Assembly (NCBI GenBank): GCA_905250025.1
Contig: CAJNOJ010000097.1
Coordinates: 248,001 to 312,000 of the forward strand
Source: Adineta ricciae
Lineage: Eukaryota; Rotifera; Eurotatoria; Adinetida; Adinetidae
Direction of reading: 5' to 3'
Length of the DNA stretch: 64,000 nucleotides
Each line of letters begins with the position of its first letter. Within the stretch, counting starts at the first letter, position 1. The notes beneath the pieces are model-generated. The model saw only the letters and a program-made list of their open reading frames with translations. It was not told where the DNA came from and did not search any database. Positions 22,642-33,547 of the stretch are shown one piece after another. Position numbers and translations under genes: made by a program.

Positions 22642-24523
22642 TTACTTGCTTTCTTTTCTTTGAATCTGATCAATATAGTCTTGATCAAAGTAAACAACTG
22701 TTATGGTAATATCATCGCGTATCGAACGTGGATTAGGAAATGTGAGAACGTCCGATAAAAGTTTACTATCAAATTGTCCTTTGGATGTATAAGCGAGTGC
22801 TTGTCGAATGAGATGTGTCGCTGAATTCTGATCCATGGGTTGATTTTTAATCGCTTGATGTCGTGCGAGTAGTAGTTCATTGATTTCTTTCAATTTCAAT
22901 GTTGTGGTGCTTCCACTTTTGTGCAGAACGAAACGATCGAAACTTTGAATGCCTTTTTGATGATTAAAGATCAATTGAACGACACGCTCAGGTGACAACA
23001 AGTCCCAGACACCGTCAGTTGCTAGGACGAGAAATTTATCCTTTTTTGTTAGCTTATGTTTCGTGATTTCAGGCTTAACAGTTAAATACGGTGGTGACAG
23101 GTAAAACTGTGGTAAAGCGTCGCCTTTCTTATAATACGGCTGCAAATATTCCCGAAGATAATTCGCAGGCCATTTGAAACGCACATCACCGAATGCACGA
23201 AATGGCATTAGCAGGCCAAGTAGACGTTCGCTTCGTATGATTGAATGAGATTCGTTCGATGGATGCTCCGAAAGCAGACGTTTAACTTCCGATTGATTAC
23301 GAGCATTGTGATCATGAGAAAGATTAATCACACTTTGATTACCCTCATTGTCGATTGTGCCTGAAAAAGAAAGATTGCATTGATAAAAAGCAATGTTTTG
23401 CAAACAAACCGAGAATGGCTCGTGCATCACCACAATTCGCAATGTATAGATCGTCATCTTTGACTAAAGCAACGCATGCACACGAGCCAGCTGTACAAAT
23501 TTGTAACAAATCCTCGTCGACAGGTTGAGTGTCCACAGGTATCGCTTCTGCACATATGTCACGATCCAGCTTGATGAATGCACTTTCCAGTGCACTAATT
23601 ATATCAGTATGATCATGATCGATGTTCGTGTAGGCATCTTCAATATGTTTCAATAGATTCATCTGATGAATATCTTTAATCTTTGAATTCCGTGTATCTT
23701 TATATGGATTATAATATGAATGCAACAGAAGCGAAGTAATCGTATTTGATACTGTTTTGTCATGACTGTGATGATGAGTGGTACTATGTGCATGTTGATT
23801 TGCCATGATTCGTTTTGCTTCTTGCATAATCCGTTCTAAATCATTCGGTTGATGTAATGTAACGGCAATATATTCAAATAAACGTTGACCAACGACATCA
23901 GAACACCAGGGACCACCATGCCCATCGAAAGCACCGAATAGATACATCGTCGAATCTGGTGAATGAATACGAGCTTGAACTTGACGGTCCTCTTTTCAGA
24001 CGAGAAAAACAAAAGAAATATTTTAGAATGCACCATAAACGAATGACTCTTCTTCATCATATTCATACGCACGTACACTGAACAGAACTCATATCCATTA
24101 AATTTGTTCTAGAACTATCATTTCATTCGATGAATAATCATCTCCTCAGAGATTAACACGAAGCAGAACATGTACGTCAGACATAGTTAGTACGATATCG
24201 ATTCAACGAGTTGCTATCTTGATGTGACAGCTACAATACCACATACCTGGCGGATTGTTAGCACCGAGATAATTGACTTCATAATATTTCACTGGGCAAT
24301 TTGCTTCAAGATCAATACTGGCTTCATGTGTTCGTAAAATTCCTGATGCCTCTTGAGAAGAAAGACGTTGCTCGTCAAAATATGATTCTTCAGGAAGATT
24401 TCCTTCGATCGAATCACTATGATACGATGAAACTGAAATTACTCGTTGTTTGAAAGTGGATACAAGGCATGGTATTTGCTTTGGAGAAAAACACGCATGT
24501 TTCGAAAATAAGTGCCGAATCAT
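22642..24523 (-). CDS. PDP1: Pyruvate dehydrogenase phosphatase catalytic subunit-like PP2C
   Basis: Three exons (24523-24247, 23991-23410, 23360-22642) encode 525 residues, close to the roughly 530 of animal PDP1/2. PP2C metal-binding motifs are present: EDRQ, FGAFDGHGG (about 110-118), NCGDARAILG, and LATDGVWDLL (about 398). The NNPPEDR start of the domain and the LRE..QPYYKKGD insertion are typical of PDP rather than other PP2Cs. PDP dephosphorylates E1-alpha and reactivates the mitochondrial pyruvate dehydrogenase complex. I chose the ATG at 24521-24523 because it starts a basic, Ser-rich, acid-free leader (MIRHLFSKHACFS) suited to mitochondrial import. The frame is open a little further upstream without an ATG. 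The first intron is 255 bp, long for this window. Confidence 0.9.
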
Positions 24524-25412
24524 TGCATCTTCAAGAGAAAAAAAACGTGCATAATGGAGATTTTTTCTTTCCAATTATTTTGATTACTATTTGCAACTAG
24601 TAACCGAATAGTTAAAAGAACAAATGAATCCGGCTTTTTTCTTTTCCAGCTCATGTGGTGAAAAACTCGGTTTATTATTGGTAGAATACGCGAACGAATA
24701 GAGTTATCATCAAAGAAAAGCATCACAGACAACTTGCGACATGAGAACGGAAGGGAATTGTTCTGATTGTGGCTTGAAGTAAGAAAAAATTTGCAGGAAA
24801 AGAAAAAAGTCAAAGTAACGCACGATGATTGCGGCTGCGTTTATAATGACAGAGAGGAAATTCCGTTAAGGTACCCGACATGTGCCACCGAGATTTTCTT
24901 TGTTATAGAACAATTTTTATCTGTAGAATCGAGTAAAGTTTTCATAAACGTTATCTCGAAGCTATACTATCGAATATACCATCACAATTCGTAACTAATA
25001 AGACAAATTCTCCTGACAAATACAGCAATCGATGTATTTGAGAATATTTTCTTTGAAATTTTTACTATAATAAAGTATGCATGACATCAATAGTAATGCA
25101 ATGTCAATAGTGTCTTTCATAAACAATCAATTAGTGAATACATGAGCTTCATGTCATGCTTATTCAAAGTTGTTATCCGATGAAGACTTTGTCGTTCAAA
25201 TTCGCGCAATGGTCAATCGCCATAGAAGACATCTTTCGCCTCTACACGTTCTTGTACTACGCCTATTGGTCGAAATCTGAGAAACAGAAAAAAATGCATT
25301 GCATGCATGCATACACATTTTTCTACCATGATTAGCTGATTGTTTATCTACGAATTTTTTTTGGATTTGAGTCTGTTCATTCAGTTTTTTTAGATTTAAA
25401 ATCGCGCCGATC
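24524..25412. other. Divergent intergenic region, PDP / UBE2V
   Basis: About 890 bp with T-rich stretches and short open frames of no recognisable type. It should hold the promoters of both flanking genes. Confidence 0.45.
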
Positions 25413-26084
25413 AATGGCTAGCAGTTTTCCAACACGAACGGGTTTGAACTGCATTGTCTTTGGTCAGAATGATTCGTCTTTGTTTGATCTTTAGTTGTTC
25501 CACGAAACTTTAAATTACTGGAAGAACTCGAAGCCGCGCAGAAGGGTCAACACGAAGGGTGAATATTTTCAACTAAATCTTCGGAAAGTTTTCATTGCGA
25601 TCTTTCTTCCTTCAGTTCGGTATCATGGGGTCTCGAAGCGAATGATGACATGTCACTTTCCCGGTGGGTTTGTATGATCATTGGACCAACACGAGTAAGA
25701 TTCCGTCTTCTCTCTCCTAATCGTTTTCCAATCGATTAGCGTCTTTCGTCTAGACGCCTTACGAAGGCCGCATTCATACACTGAAAGTTCACTGTGGTGA
25801 TCGTTATCCCGAAGAGCCGCCTACTGTCCGTTTTCAAACACGCATCAACCTAACTGGTGTATCCGCTAATGGTTCCGTAAGCGCCTAATGTTTTCATTAT
25901 TCTCTCTCTGTTTTACATACATTTCTACTTTCAGGTTGACCCGAAATCAGTTTCATCACTTCGCAGTTGGAGTCGCGATATGACTATCCATCAAGTATTA
26001 AACGACATTCGAGCAAGCATGTCGGCGAAAGAGAATGCGAAACTATCTCAACCACCAGAAGGCGCACTCTATCCATCTCAGTGA
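25413..26084 (+). CDS. UBE2V: Ubiquitin-conjugating enzyme E2 variant (Mms2/UBE2V)
   Basis: Five exons (25413-25422, 25495-25558, 25616-25694, 25754-25876, 25935-26084) encode 141 residues, the usual UEV length. The N-terminus reads [16 protein letters not shown], then [31 protein letters not shown], and [14 protein letters not shown]. The end is [14 protein letters not shown], as in UBE2V1/2. UEVs lack the catalytic cysteine. Here the region that holds it in active E2s reads [12 protein letters not shown] with no Cys. Partnered with Ubc13 they build K63-linked ubiquitin chains in DNA-damage tolerance and signalling. The first coding exon is only 10 bp. This is the first gene of the plus-strand cluster. 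Confidence 0.95.
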
Positions 26085-26300
26085 TCAATCCTGTCAAACA
26101 TAGCAACCAAGAAAAAAAATCTATTCGGACGTCTTTTTTTTTCAGCTTTTTTGTTCATGCGCAAAACAAACCAACAAACAAATTTTTTTCCTTCTCTTTG
26201 TGATACCATTTCTTTTGCTTCTGCGTACTAACTTTAATCTATTGTGTATGATTCTGTCCTATTGGAAAAAAGCACATATATAACTTTAAAAAAAAACAAT

Positions 26301-26312
26301 CCTTTGTTCTAG
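26301..26312 (+). promoter_or_regulatory. Candidate trans-splice acceptor before CoREST
   Basis: Pyrimidine-rich tract ending in CTAG, 8 bp before the CoREST ATG, with no upstream coding exon needing it. It fits a spliced-leader acceptor or a 5' UTR intron. Confidence 0.45.
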
Positions 26313-26320
26313 AGAATAGA

Positions 26321-27749
26321 ATGAAATTAACGTTAACGCCGTCGAAGAAATCAAATGAAAGTGATACATCGACGGACAACGACGTTCGCATCCATGAAGG
26401 TTCGTCTTACCAAGCAAATATTCCTGTTCTTAATTGTCTGCCAACATCAACCGATCATGATGCTATTCTCTTCTGGAAACCGACGGATTTAGTAAGCGAC
26501 GATGAATTATTGAAGTATCTCAATTATGCTCGACGAAAACATCGAATGAACGAAGAACAAGCCTTAGCTATCTTGCAAATATGTAAATACAAAATAAATA
26601 CTAGTCAGTTATTAATGGAACAATACGCGCCGGAAAATGATGAATGGTCAGTCGAAGAGAAATTTCTGTTTGAACAAGCTTATAAATTCTATGGGAAAAC
26701 GTTTTCACGTATTCGACAAATGCTACCTGAGAAAACGATATCCGAACTAGTTCGATATTATTATTCGTGGAAGAAAACACGATTGTACAAAAGTCTTATG
26801 GATAAACATGAAAAACAATGTCAATTAATGCCTTACGATGAAGATGAGGAAAGTGATGAAGAAGAACGGAACACCACATCAGTGTCCATCCCAACCAAGT
26901 AAGTGAAAATTGCCGAGAAGGTTCATTGATGTAACCTTGGAATCGAAGGAAGCACGTTAACAAAGGAAAAAGAAATTTTCCTCTCGCCTTGGAAATCGAA
27001 TACACATTTGTGTTTTGCATGTCGAGGAGAGAACCTTCATCATTGCAACGAGAATATTCCAGACACTGAAAAGCTTTCTATTCAGAGATTTAGATCATCG
27101 TTCGAAAGCAACAACAGCAATCGATTCAACGACTGATGAAGATCAAGAATGTTGCAATTGTGAAATACAATGTGAATCAACGCATTCAACGCCGAAAGGT
27201 ATTCTGTGCGACGAATGCTTTGCTTACTGGCAAAAATCAGGTCTTATGCGTCCGGAATTGTATCGAAGTAAAGCCCCGGTGAAAAAGATCAAACGACCAC
27301 CGAAGAACATGTCAGTGGATATCAAAACGTTAACATCGACAACACTCGACGATGCGCTAGATAAATTAGAAGAAGATATTCGCAATGAGTGGTCGATCAT
27401 TCAATCTCATAATCAGACAATTGAACTTCTAACCAATCAATCTCGAGAGGGTATCGATACGATGCAAATTCCATTTTTAACGTCGGATCTGAGCTCAACT
27501 GATACGACAACGTCAACATGGTCAACCGAAGAGATTCTGCTCGCAATTCAAGCCTTCGCAAAGTACGGAAAGGATTTTGCAACGGTCGCACGTCTTATTG
27601 GCTCGACGAAAACGGTTGACGATGTGGAAACATTTTTTCTCGAATGTCGAGAACGTTATCAACTCGATATGGTTGTCGACACGTACTCGAAATCGAATTC
27701 TAATGTGCAAAAGAAAGCGGATGAGATTGTTTTTGTTAATTCAATATGA
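26321..27749 (+). CDS. RCOR: CoREST (RCOR) corepressor with extra zinc finger
   Basis: Two exons (26321-26898, 27086-27749; 187-bp intron) encode 413 residues. ELM2 comes first (GSSYQANIPVLN to QALAILQICKYKI), then SANT1 with EWSVEEKFLFEQAYKFYGKT and LVRYYYSWKKTR, a near match to animal CoREST. The C-terminal SANT2 is STWSTEEILLAIQAFAKYGK. CoREST bridges LSD1 and HDAC1/2 in a histone demethylase-deacetylase complex. The predicted LSD1-binding linker helix fits the segment starting KTLTSTTLDDAL. Between the SANT domains sits a four-cysteine module (CCNC, then ILCDECFAYWQKSG) resembling the GATA-type finger of MTA and RERE proteins, which vertebrate CoRESTs lack. Confidence 0.92.
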
Positions 27750-27802
27750 ATAACTTGTTATTGATTTTTGTTGTAACGATAAATAAAGAAAAACACGAAA
27801 GA

Positions 27803-27818
27803 CTTTCTTTCATTTCAG
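27803..27818 (+). promoter_or_regulatory. Candidate trans-splice acceptor before RETREG gene
   Basis: Pyrimidine tract plus CAG ends 2 bp before the ATG, inside a 71-bp spacer after the CoREST stop codon. There is little room for a promoter, so trans-splicing of a polycistronic transcript is the simplest reading. Confidence 0.6.
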
Positions 27819-27820
27819 AT

Positions 27821-28843
27821 ATGGAAGAGATCATTCTTTCTCTCGAGCCAGCCTTCCATCGAATTGAACGGTTTTTACTATGGCACAATCGATATGTGAG
27901 TCTAGTTGCATTCATTCTCATCCACGGTATTTTCTATGCCATCGCGCGCGCCGGTTTACGTCCATTGTGTGCGATAACGATCGTATTGATGATTTTCCAT
28001 GTACTCGATTGTATTAAAAAGAAACGGGTAGTGAACGAAGAGAAGAATCTCTCCGACTTAACTCAAGTGGTTTTAAATTCATACCGTCGAACAATAGAAA
28101 CACATGAACGGCTAAATGTGATTAAAACTGAGAATCGATCGAAGTATTCCTTGATACTAATTGTCATCTGTTTCATCCTCGCCTACACTGGAATGAAAAT
28201 CAATGGATTCTATGTTTCGTATATCGTCATGCTGATACTCTTCACATTACCGGCGATTATTTACCACAAAATGATACCGAAGTTATTAAAACGTTTAGCC
28301 CCCATACTCGAACAACTTGACGAATCGATGTAAGTCATGCGCAATCCTCGAAGAAATCGTATGTTCCTCTCATTTAGGGAATACAAACGGCGAACATTAG
28401 TCGACCGCAAAGATCTTTTAGTCAAAATCAAAACTCCGGGTTTGAATGAAAATGCTGATGAAGACGACGATGAAGATGTCAGAAAATTGAAACAACAAAA
28501 CAAACAAATGCCAATCATGACTCGTTCGGTGAATACCAGTGACGACGATGGAAAGCTTTTCTCTTCGCGATTATCCAAGACAAATTCTGATATACTTAGT
28601 GATTCATCGTCGTCAGCAGCCGATGATGATACAGCCCATATCGATGAATTATATGCCAATGTTGGAGATAAGATCGATGGTAAACATCGAATTAAAATCA
28701 AAGGCGATGAGATCAAAATCAAAGGTTATTCCAATCGACAACGAACAAAACTAACCAATCCGTCACAAATAATCAAGAAAAATTCTCTTGGTGAACCTGA
28801 TCTAAGTAGTTTCGATTTCCTCAATGACTACGACCAACAATAA
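27821..28843 (+). CDS. RETREG: Reticulophagy regulator (FAM134/RETREG-like ER-phagy receptor)
   Basis: Two exons (27821-28329, 28378-28843) encode 324 residues. The N-terminal half has two long hydrophobic hairpins (about 27-62 and 106-146) around a basic, amphipathic middle, as in reticulon-homology domains that curve ER tubules. The start, LEPAFHRIERFLLWHNRYVS, resembles the RETREG opening of paired helices next to a tryptophan. The C-terminal half is acidic, Ser-rich and disordered. It ends in SSFDFLNDYD, an acidic F-x-x-L that fits the LC3-interacting region (LIR) placed at the same end in FAM134 proteins. Such receptors tether ER fragments to autophagosomes. Family membership rests on layout plus the LIR; global sequence identity is low. 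Confidence 0.75.
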
Positions 28844-29030
28844 TCTTGAGCTCTGTACAGAAAAAAAAGATGCCATCTCACTTTTGTTCATATTGAATGT
28901 TTTGTGTCTTGTTCGTATTCGTGAACAGCTCATGTTTTTAGTTGATACTACAATAAATATGCTTGTCGAGTAGTGCTTTTGTTGTTTTATTCAATTTATT
29001 ATAGATTGTCACATGCGATTGATTCCTAGA

Positions 29031-29048
29031 ATATTTTTTTTTCGACAG
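29031..29048 (+). promoter_or_regulatory. Candidate trans-splice acceptor before NAXE
   Basis: T-rich tract ending in GACAG, 9 bp before the NAXE ATG. Confidence 0.5.
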
Positions 29049-29057
29049 ATTCGAACA

Positions 29058-29916
29058 ATGACTACACAGAAAGTCTCCTATTTGACTCAACAACAAGCGA
29101 AAGACATCGATGAAGAACTTTTTCATGAATACAAGTTTAGTGTCGATCAATTGATGGAATTAGCAGGACTCAGTTGTGCCGCCTCTATTGGTGAGTAGCG
29201 CTTGTCTTTCATTCATTGATTAGATCATCAATTAAGCTTATAATAGTAATTGAAAAGAATTGAAGTGCTTTCGTAACGATTACATCAGATCGATGTTGAT
29301 ATTCATGAACTCAAGCGAGACATTTTCTTTTCTTTTTTTTCTCTTTTCAGCTAAAGCATACAGCGATGCGAAGAAATATTCGAAATGTCTCGTGGTTGTT
29401 GGTGGTGGGAACAATGGTGGCGATGGTCTCGTTTGTGCTCGTCATTTAAAGCTCTTTGGTTATGAACCGACAGTTGTTTATCCTAAACGAACTGATAAAG
29501 AACTGTACAAGAATTTGACACTTCAATGTGAAAAAATGGATATTGAAATTTTGGAGAAGATCCCAACGAAATCGCAATTCGATTTGATCGTTGACGCAAT
29601 ATTTGGTTTCGGATTTTCTGGTGAGATTCGTGAACCATTCGGAAGTATTCTTAAAGAGTTGAAAACTCTCGAGAAAACAATTCCGATCGTTTCAATTGAT
29701 GTGCCAAGTGGCTGGGATGTGGAAAAAGGCCCCGGTAGTGATGAAAGTCTTCAACCTGAATGCGTGGTCTCTTTGACAGCGCCGAAAAGTTGTATGCAAC
29801 ATTTTCAAGGCAAATATCATTTTCTAGGCGGACGATTTGTTCCCAAAGCTTTGCAAAATAAATATCAAATCATTCTTCCCGAATATTCGGGTAGCGAACA
29901 AATCGTCCAGATTTAA
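29058..29916 (+). CDS. NAXE: NAD(P)H-hydrate epimerase
   Basis: Two exons (29058-29190, 29351-29916) encode 232 residues, matching the YjeF N-terminal domain as a stand-alone protein. Visible motifs: [14 protein letters not shown], the substrate loop [36 protein letters not shown], and [10 protein letters not shown] followed by LTAPK. The enzyme interconverts R and S epimers of damaged NAD(P)HX so that NAXD can dehydrate the S form back to NAD(P)H. No clear mitochondrial leader is seen in this model, so the product may be cytosolic. The next gene starts only 25 bp after its stop. Confidence 0.96.
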
Positions 29917-29922
29917 TCACAC

Positions 29923-29941
29923 GAGTTTTTATCTTTTTCAG
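29923..29941 (+). promoter_or_regulatory. Candidate trans-splice acceptor before SDR gene
   Basis: A pyrimidine-rich tract ends in CAG directly abutting the ATG at 29942. The whole spacer from the NAXE stop codon is 25 bp, the tightest in the cluster. Confidence 0.65.
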
Positions 29942-31259
29942 ATGTCACCTCTACTGATTCTCGATCCACGACAACCACTTTCGATCGATTCATTTGAATT
30001 TCTTTATCAAGCTCTTGCTAAAGAAATCAATTCAATCTATGCACCCGTCCGTGATGGTCTTGCCCTTCTTGCTGGTTGTTATATTTTGAAAAAGTTACTA
30101 CCTGTTCCATATTATTGCTATAGAACTATCAAACTTTACTTTATTCCTTACAAAATCAATGCAGTTCTATTGAAAAGACCGGTCACGACGCATTCACAAA
30201 ATAATGATTTGTCATTACCCGATCATGATGAGCACTGGGCGCTGATCAATGATTGTACGACGCCGAGCGGTTGTGCATTTGCACAGAATCTTGCAGTAAA
30301 TTGATGCGCTTCAGAAAAAAACACTCCCTTCATTTTTCTGTATTTTTCTTTGAAGAAACGAGGATACAACTTAATCTTGGTTTCCACCGAAGAACTACAA
30401 GAAGAATTAAAACTGCTTTCAACACACATCGAACGGACATTTCTCATTCGAACTGTCACTGTTCTATATCGCTGGAACAGTCCACAGCAACCATTAGAGT
30501 TAACTTCTCCAGTCACATCAATCTCAGGAACATGGTCGACTACCACTCCGCCTACAGTTGGTCAAACGTCATTGACAAAAAAATTCCATCGAGCTGGATC
30601 ATTCGATCGTCTTGAGACAATCGAAACTATCGCACGAAATGGTAACCTCGTTCTGTACGTCAATTGCACAAGACCATTCAATGATCAAAATCTCTCGAAA
30701 ACAATCAATCCAGCTGAGTTTCAATCCATTGTTAATAATTATCTAATTCCACCAATGCAACTAGCCTATATTGTAAGTTCATTTGTCTTCTATCTCGATC
30801 TATTTCATTCATTTCGCTTAGGTCCTTCCTTTCATGTCAGTTCGTCATCAACCTGCGTATGTATTGAATGTTGTACCACACCAATCCTGTCTCAGTTCCA
30901 CCCTTCACCGTCTGTTAACCATCTATTTCGACGCACGAAAAGACGAATACTCCAATCGTGGTTTACTTCATTTTCAAACAGTTTATCTGCCGATTCGATG
31001 GTTACGTTCGTCTACCGATGTTCGAACAGTTGAGAATTTTCCAAAATATATTTTATCAAAATATGGCTTGAATGAAAATGACAAATTAATCTGGGGCTCA
31101 TGTAGACCGCAAGTCTATGTTGATACAATTCTTCGTCAACTAGGTCGATGTGATCGCAGTGCTGGCTATTGGTTAAATGCACTTCATTTGACTTGTCTTT
31201 CAGTCCTACCTCGATGTGTTTCTCATAAGCTAATCGATTATTGGCTTATGACGAAATGA
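29942..31259 (+). CDS. Inactive short-chain dehydrogenase (HSD17B12/HSDL1-like)
   Basis: Three exons (29942-30295, 30356-30772, 30822-31259) encode 402 residues. The order follows the HSD17B12/HSDL1 group: an N-terminal hydrophobic segment (GLALLAGCYILKKLLPVPYY), a Rossmann start (WALINDCTTPSGCAFAQNLA then KRGYNLILVST), and a C-terminal tail (LGRCDRSAGYWLNAL). The NAD-binding TGxxxGIG is replaced by NDCTTPSGC. The NNAG position reads VNCTRPF. The YxxxK catalytic pair is lost at SCLSSTLHR. The protein is therefore predicted to be a catalytically dead, probably membrane-associated SDR, as HSDL1 is in vertebrates. Open frames, conserved splice phase and tight cluster position argue that it is still functional. 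Confidence 0.72.
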
Positions 31260-31366
31260 TTTTTCTTTCTAGTTTTGATTTTCCTTGTTTTGTCCATAAA
31301 TATACGAGAAAAACAAATTCAACTAGTCTCTCGATATTGAATTTCTTTCATGTCAGAAACCTAAAT

Positions 31367-31384
31367 ATTTCAATTCCTTTTCAG
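31367..31384 (+). promoter_or_regulatory. Candidate trans-splice acceptor before COG8
   Basis: Pyrimidine tract plus CAG, 11 bp before the COG8 ATG and within 136 bp of the preceding stop codon. Confidence 0.5.
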
Positions 31385-31395
31385 ATCGATTCCGC

Positions 31396-33285
31396 ATGGA
31401 ACTTGATGAACAAACTCTCCTTCAATCCTTAGTCAAAGACTCCTTGGATGAATCTTCAGCATCAATTGATTATCCATCCTATCTGCCGTATCTTCAGACA
31501 CTGTTTACCTATGACACCGAACGTTTACATCGTGAACTCGAATATCTAAACGATGAGAAATGTTCAAAATCAGCACAGATGTTATCCCTAACATTCGATA
31601 ACTATTCAACATTTATCCAAACAGCTGAATGCTCGAAAAATATCTCCAATGATTTCTCAAAAATCGAAGATAGCTTATCAGTAATATTGAAACAACTCGA
31701 CGATTTTTCATCTTGTTGTCAAACATTCATACGCGAAACTGAACAAACCAACTCCCTTCGAAAACAAAACATGTTTACTCTCCAAAAATATCCTCAACTG
31801 TTAGAAATCCTCGAAATACCACAAATCATGGACACGTGCGTTCGAAACGATTACTACGATGAAGCACTTGAAATCGTCACGTATTGTAAGCGTTTAGAAC
31901 GAAAATTTTCCTTACCACTGAATAAAGCAACATCGAATACGACTTTACATATACCAGTGATAACAAATATTGTCAACGATGTTCGTCTATCATTGGAATA
32001 CATGCTCGAACAATTAATCAACCAACTACAAACGAACATTCAATTGCCAGCTTGTTTACGTATCATGGGTTTTATTCGTCGAATGGATATTTACAATGAG
32101 TTGGAATTACGTCTTTGTTTTCTCCAAGCACGTACACAATTTTTGAAAAAACGTTTAGCCTTAATTCAACAACAATATTCCACAGCGAATACAACTGATT
32201 ACTATGAACATGCGTCAAAATATATCGATGAAACACGTAATATACTGTTCGATATTGTTACGCAATATCGTGCGTTGTTCAGTGATGATGATGTGACACT
32301 GTATGTAACATTTAATCGAAATGAATTTATTAAAGAAACGAATTTGTTTCGCTCATGGTTAATCTATCGTTTGAATGAATTTCTAAACGTTTTACAAGTT
32401 GATTTACGACATTGCAGCGGTAAAATTTTCGACTAATCAACTCTAGATTCAATGCTCAGCTTTCTTGTAGGTTCACAATACCAACGGCTGGAATCCCTTC
32501 TTGGCCAAGTTATGTATTTTGGTGCATCATTTTCACGTTATGGTTTTGACTTTCGACCATTATTCATTCAATTTTTCTCTCAAACAGCGTTAACAAATTT
32601 TCAAAATTCATTACGTGAAGCTAACCATCTATTCGAACAACTGCTTCAATCATTTACGTTCGATCAGTATGTTCAATTACCATCCTCAGACAATTCGACG
32701 ACTGCAGCGAATCCATTCGTTCCACCGATGATTCTGGTTAGTTATACGCCATTGGCGGTCTATTGTAACACAGTGCTAACAGCATTCAATGATCTGCGAC
32801 TTTGTTGTCCTTTGTCAACTGTTCGAACAGTAAAACAGACTCTGACTGATTCGTTGGAACATATTCGAAATCTTCTTGTGAATTATTATAAATCCGAGAA
32901 GGTGATGTTGACGTTCATCGAATCAGAACATTTCATTGACTTTTTACGAGTTTTTAATTCAATATTCATTCCTTATGTTGATACATGTATGCAAGCATTG
33001 TTTCCAGACGCTCAATTGTCACGTGAATTAGGTGTGTCGGTGTTAGAAGTTAGTGAAAAGACGAAACTGAATAGAATCGATGTGGAACAAATCATTGGAC
33101 CGGTTCAAGTGATTATTGACTCGGTTGCTCCCAAGAAGGTTCCGATTAATGAAACTGTTACGAACAATAAAATAGACTCCTCGCTTCTAATATCGAGAGA
33201 GCCAGAAAAAGAAGAACAACAACAACAACAGCAACAAGAGGAAAATACCGAAAAAATTGATGATAAACATGAAGTTACGGAATAA
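31396..33285 (+). CDS. COG8: Conserved oligomeric Golgi complex subunit 8
   Basis: Two exons (31396-32419, 32471-33285) encode 612 residues, the length of animal COG8. The Dor1-family N-terminus is clear: YLPYLQTLFTYDTERLHREL, then NYSTFIQTAECSKNISNDF, then RKQNMFTLQKYPQLLEILEI. COG8 is a lobe-B subunit of the eight-member tethering complex for retrograde vesicles within the Golgi. The C-terminus adds a short low-complexity tail with a poly-Gln run (near 33219-33240) and acidic residues, absent from most relatives. It is the last gene of the plus-strand cluster, with an AATAAA 52 bp downstream. Confidence 0.9.
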
Positions 33286-33336
33286 TTTATACAATGTTTA
33301 CGTTTCTCGCTTTCAATATTGTTATTATTTTATTTA

Positions 33337-33342
33337 AATAAA
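33337..33342 (+). promoter_or_regulatory. Poly(A) signal candidate, COG8
   Basis: AATAAA 52 bp after the COG8 stop codon, before the convergent mucin gene. Confidence 0.6.
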
Positions 33343-33547
33343 CTGTATCGGGATTTTAAAAAAGTGAAACTTGACTAAACGATTGGAACGAACATATAAA
33401 CTTGGAAATAACTCTTATTTATATTAAAAACGATTTCCATCATTTAAACCAGTAAATGTAGCTGATGAGGGCGTGAATTCAGCGGTTCTATAAAAAAGAA
33501 GCAGGTGTCTCATTCAAGATATCTGTCAATTAATTGTCATAGAGGTA

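Noticed and set aside
27015..27085. Alternative CoREST start in a second long frame beginning at 27015
   Set aside because: The frame before 27086 is intron sequence between a good donor at 26899 and acceptor at 27085. Joining the exons restores the ELM2-SANT-SANT order.
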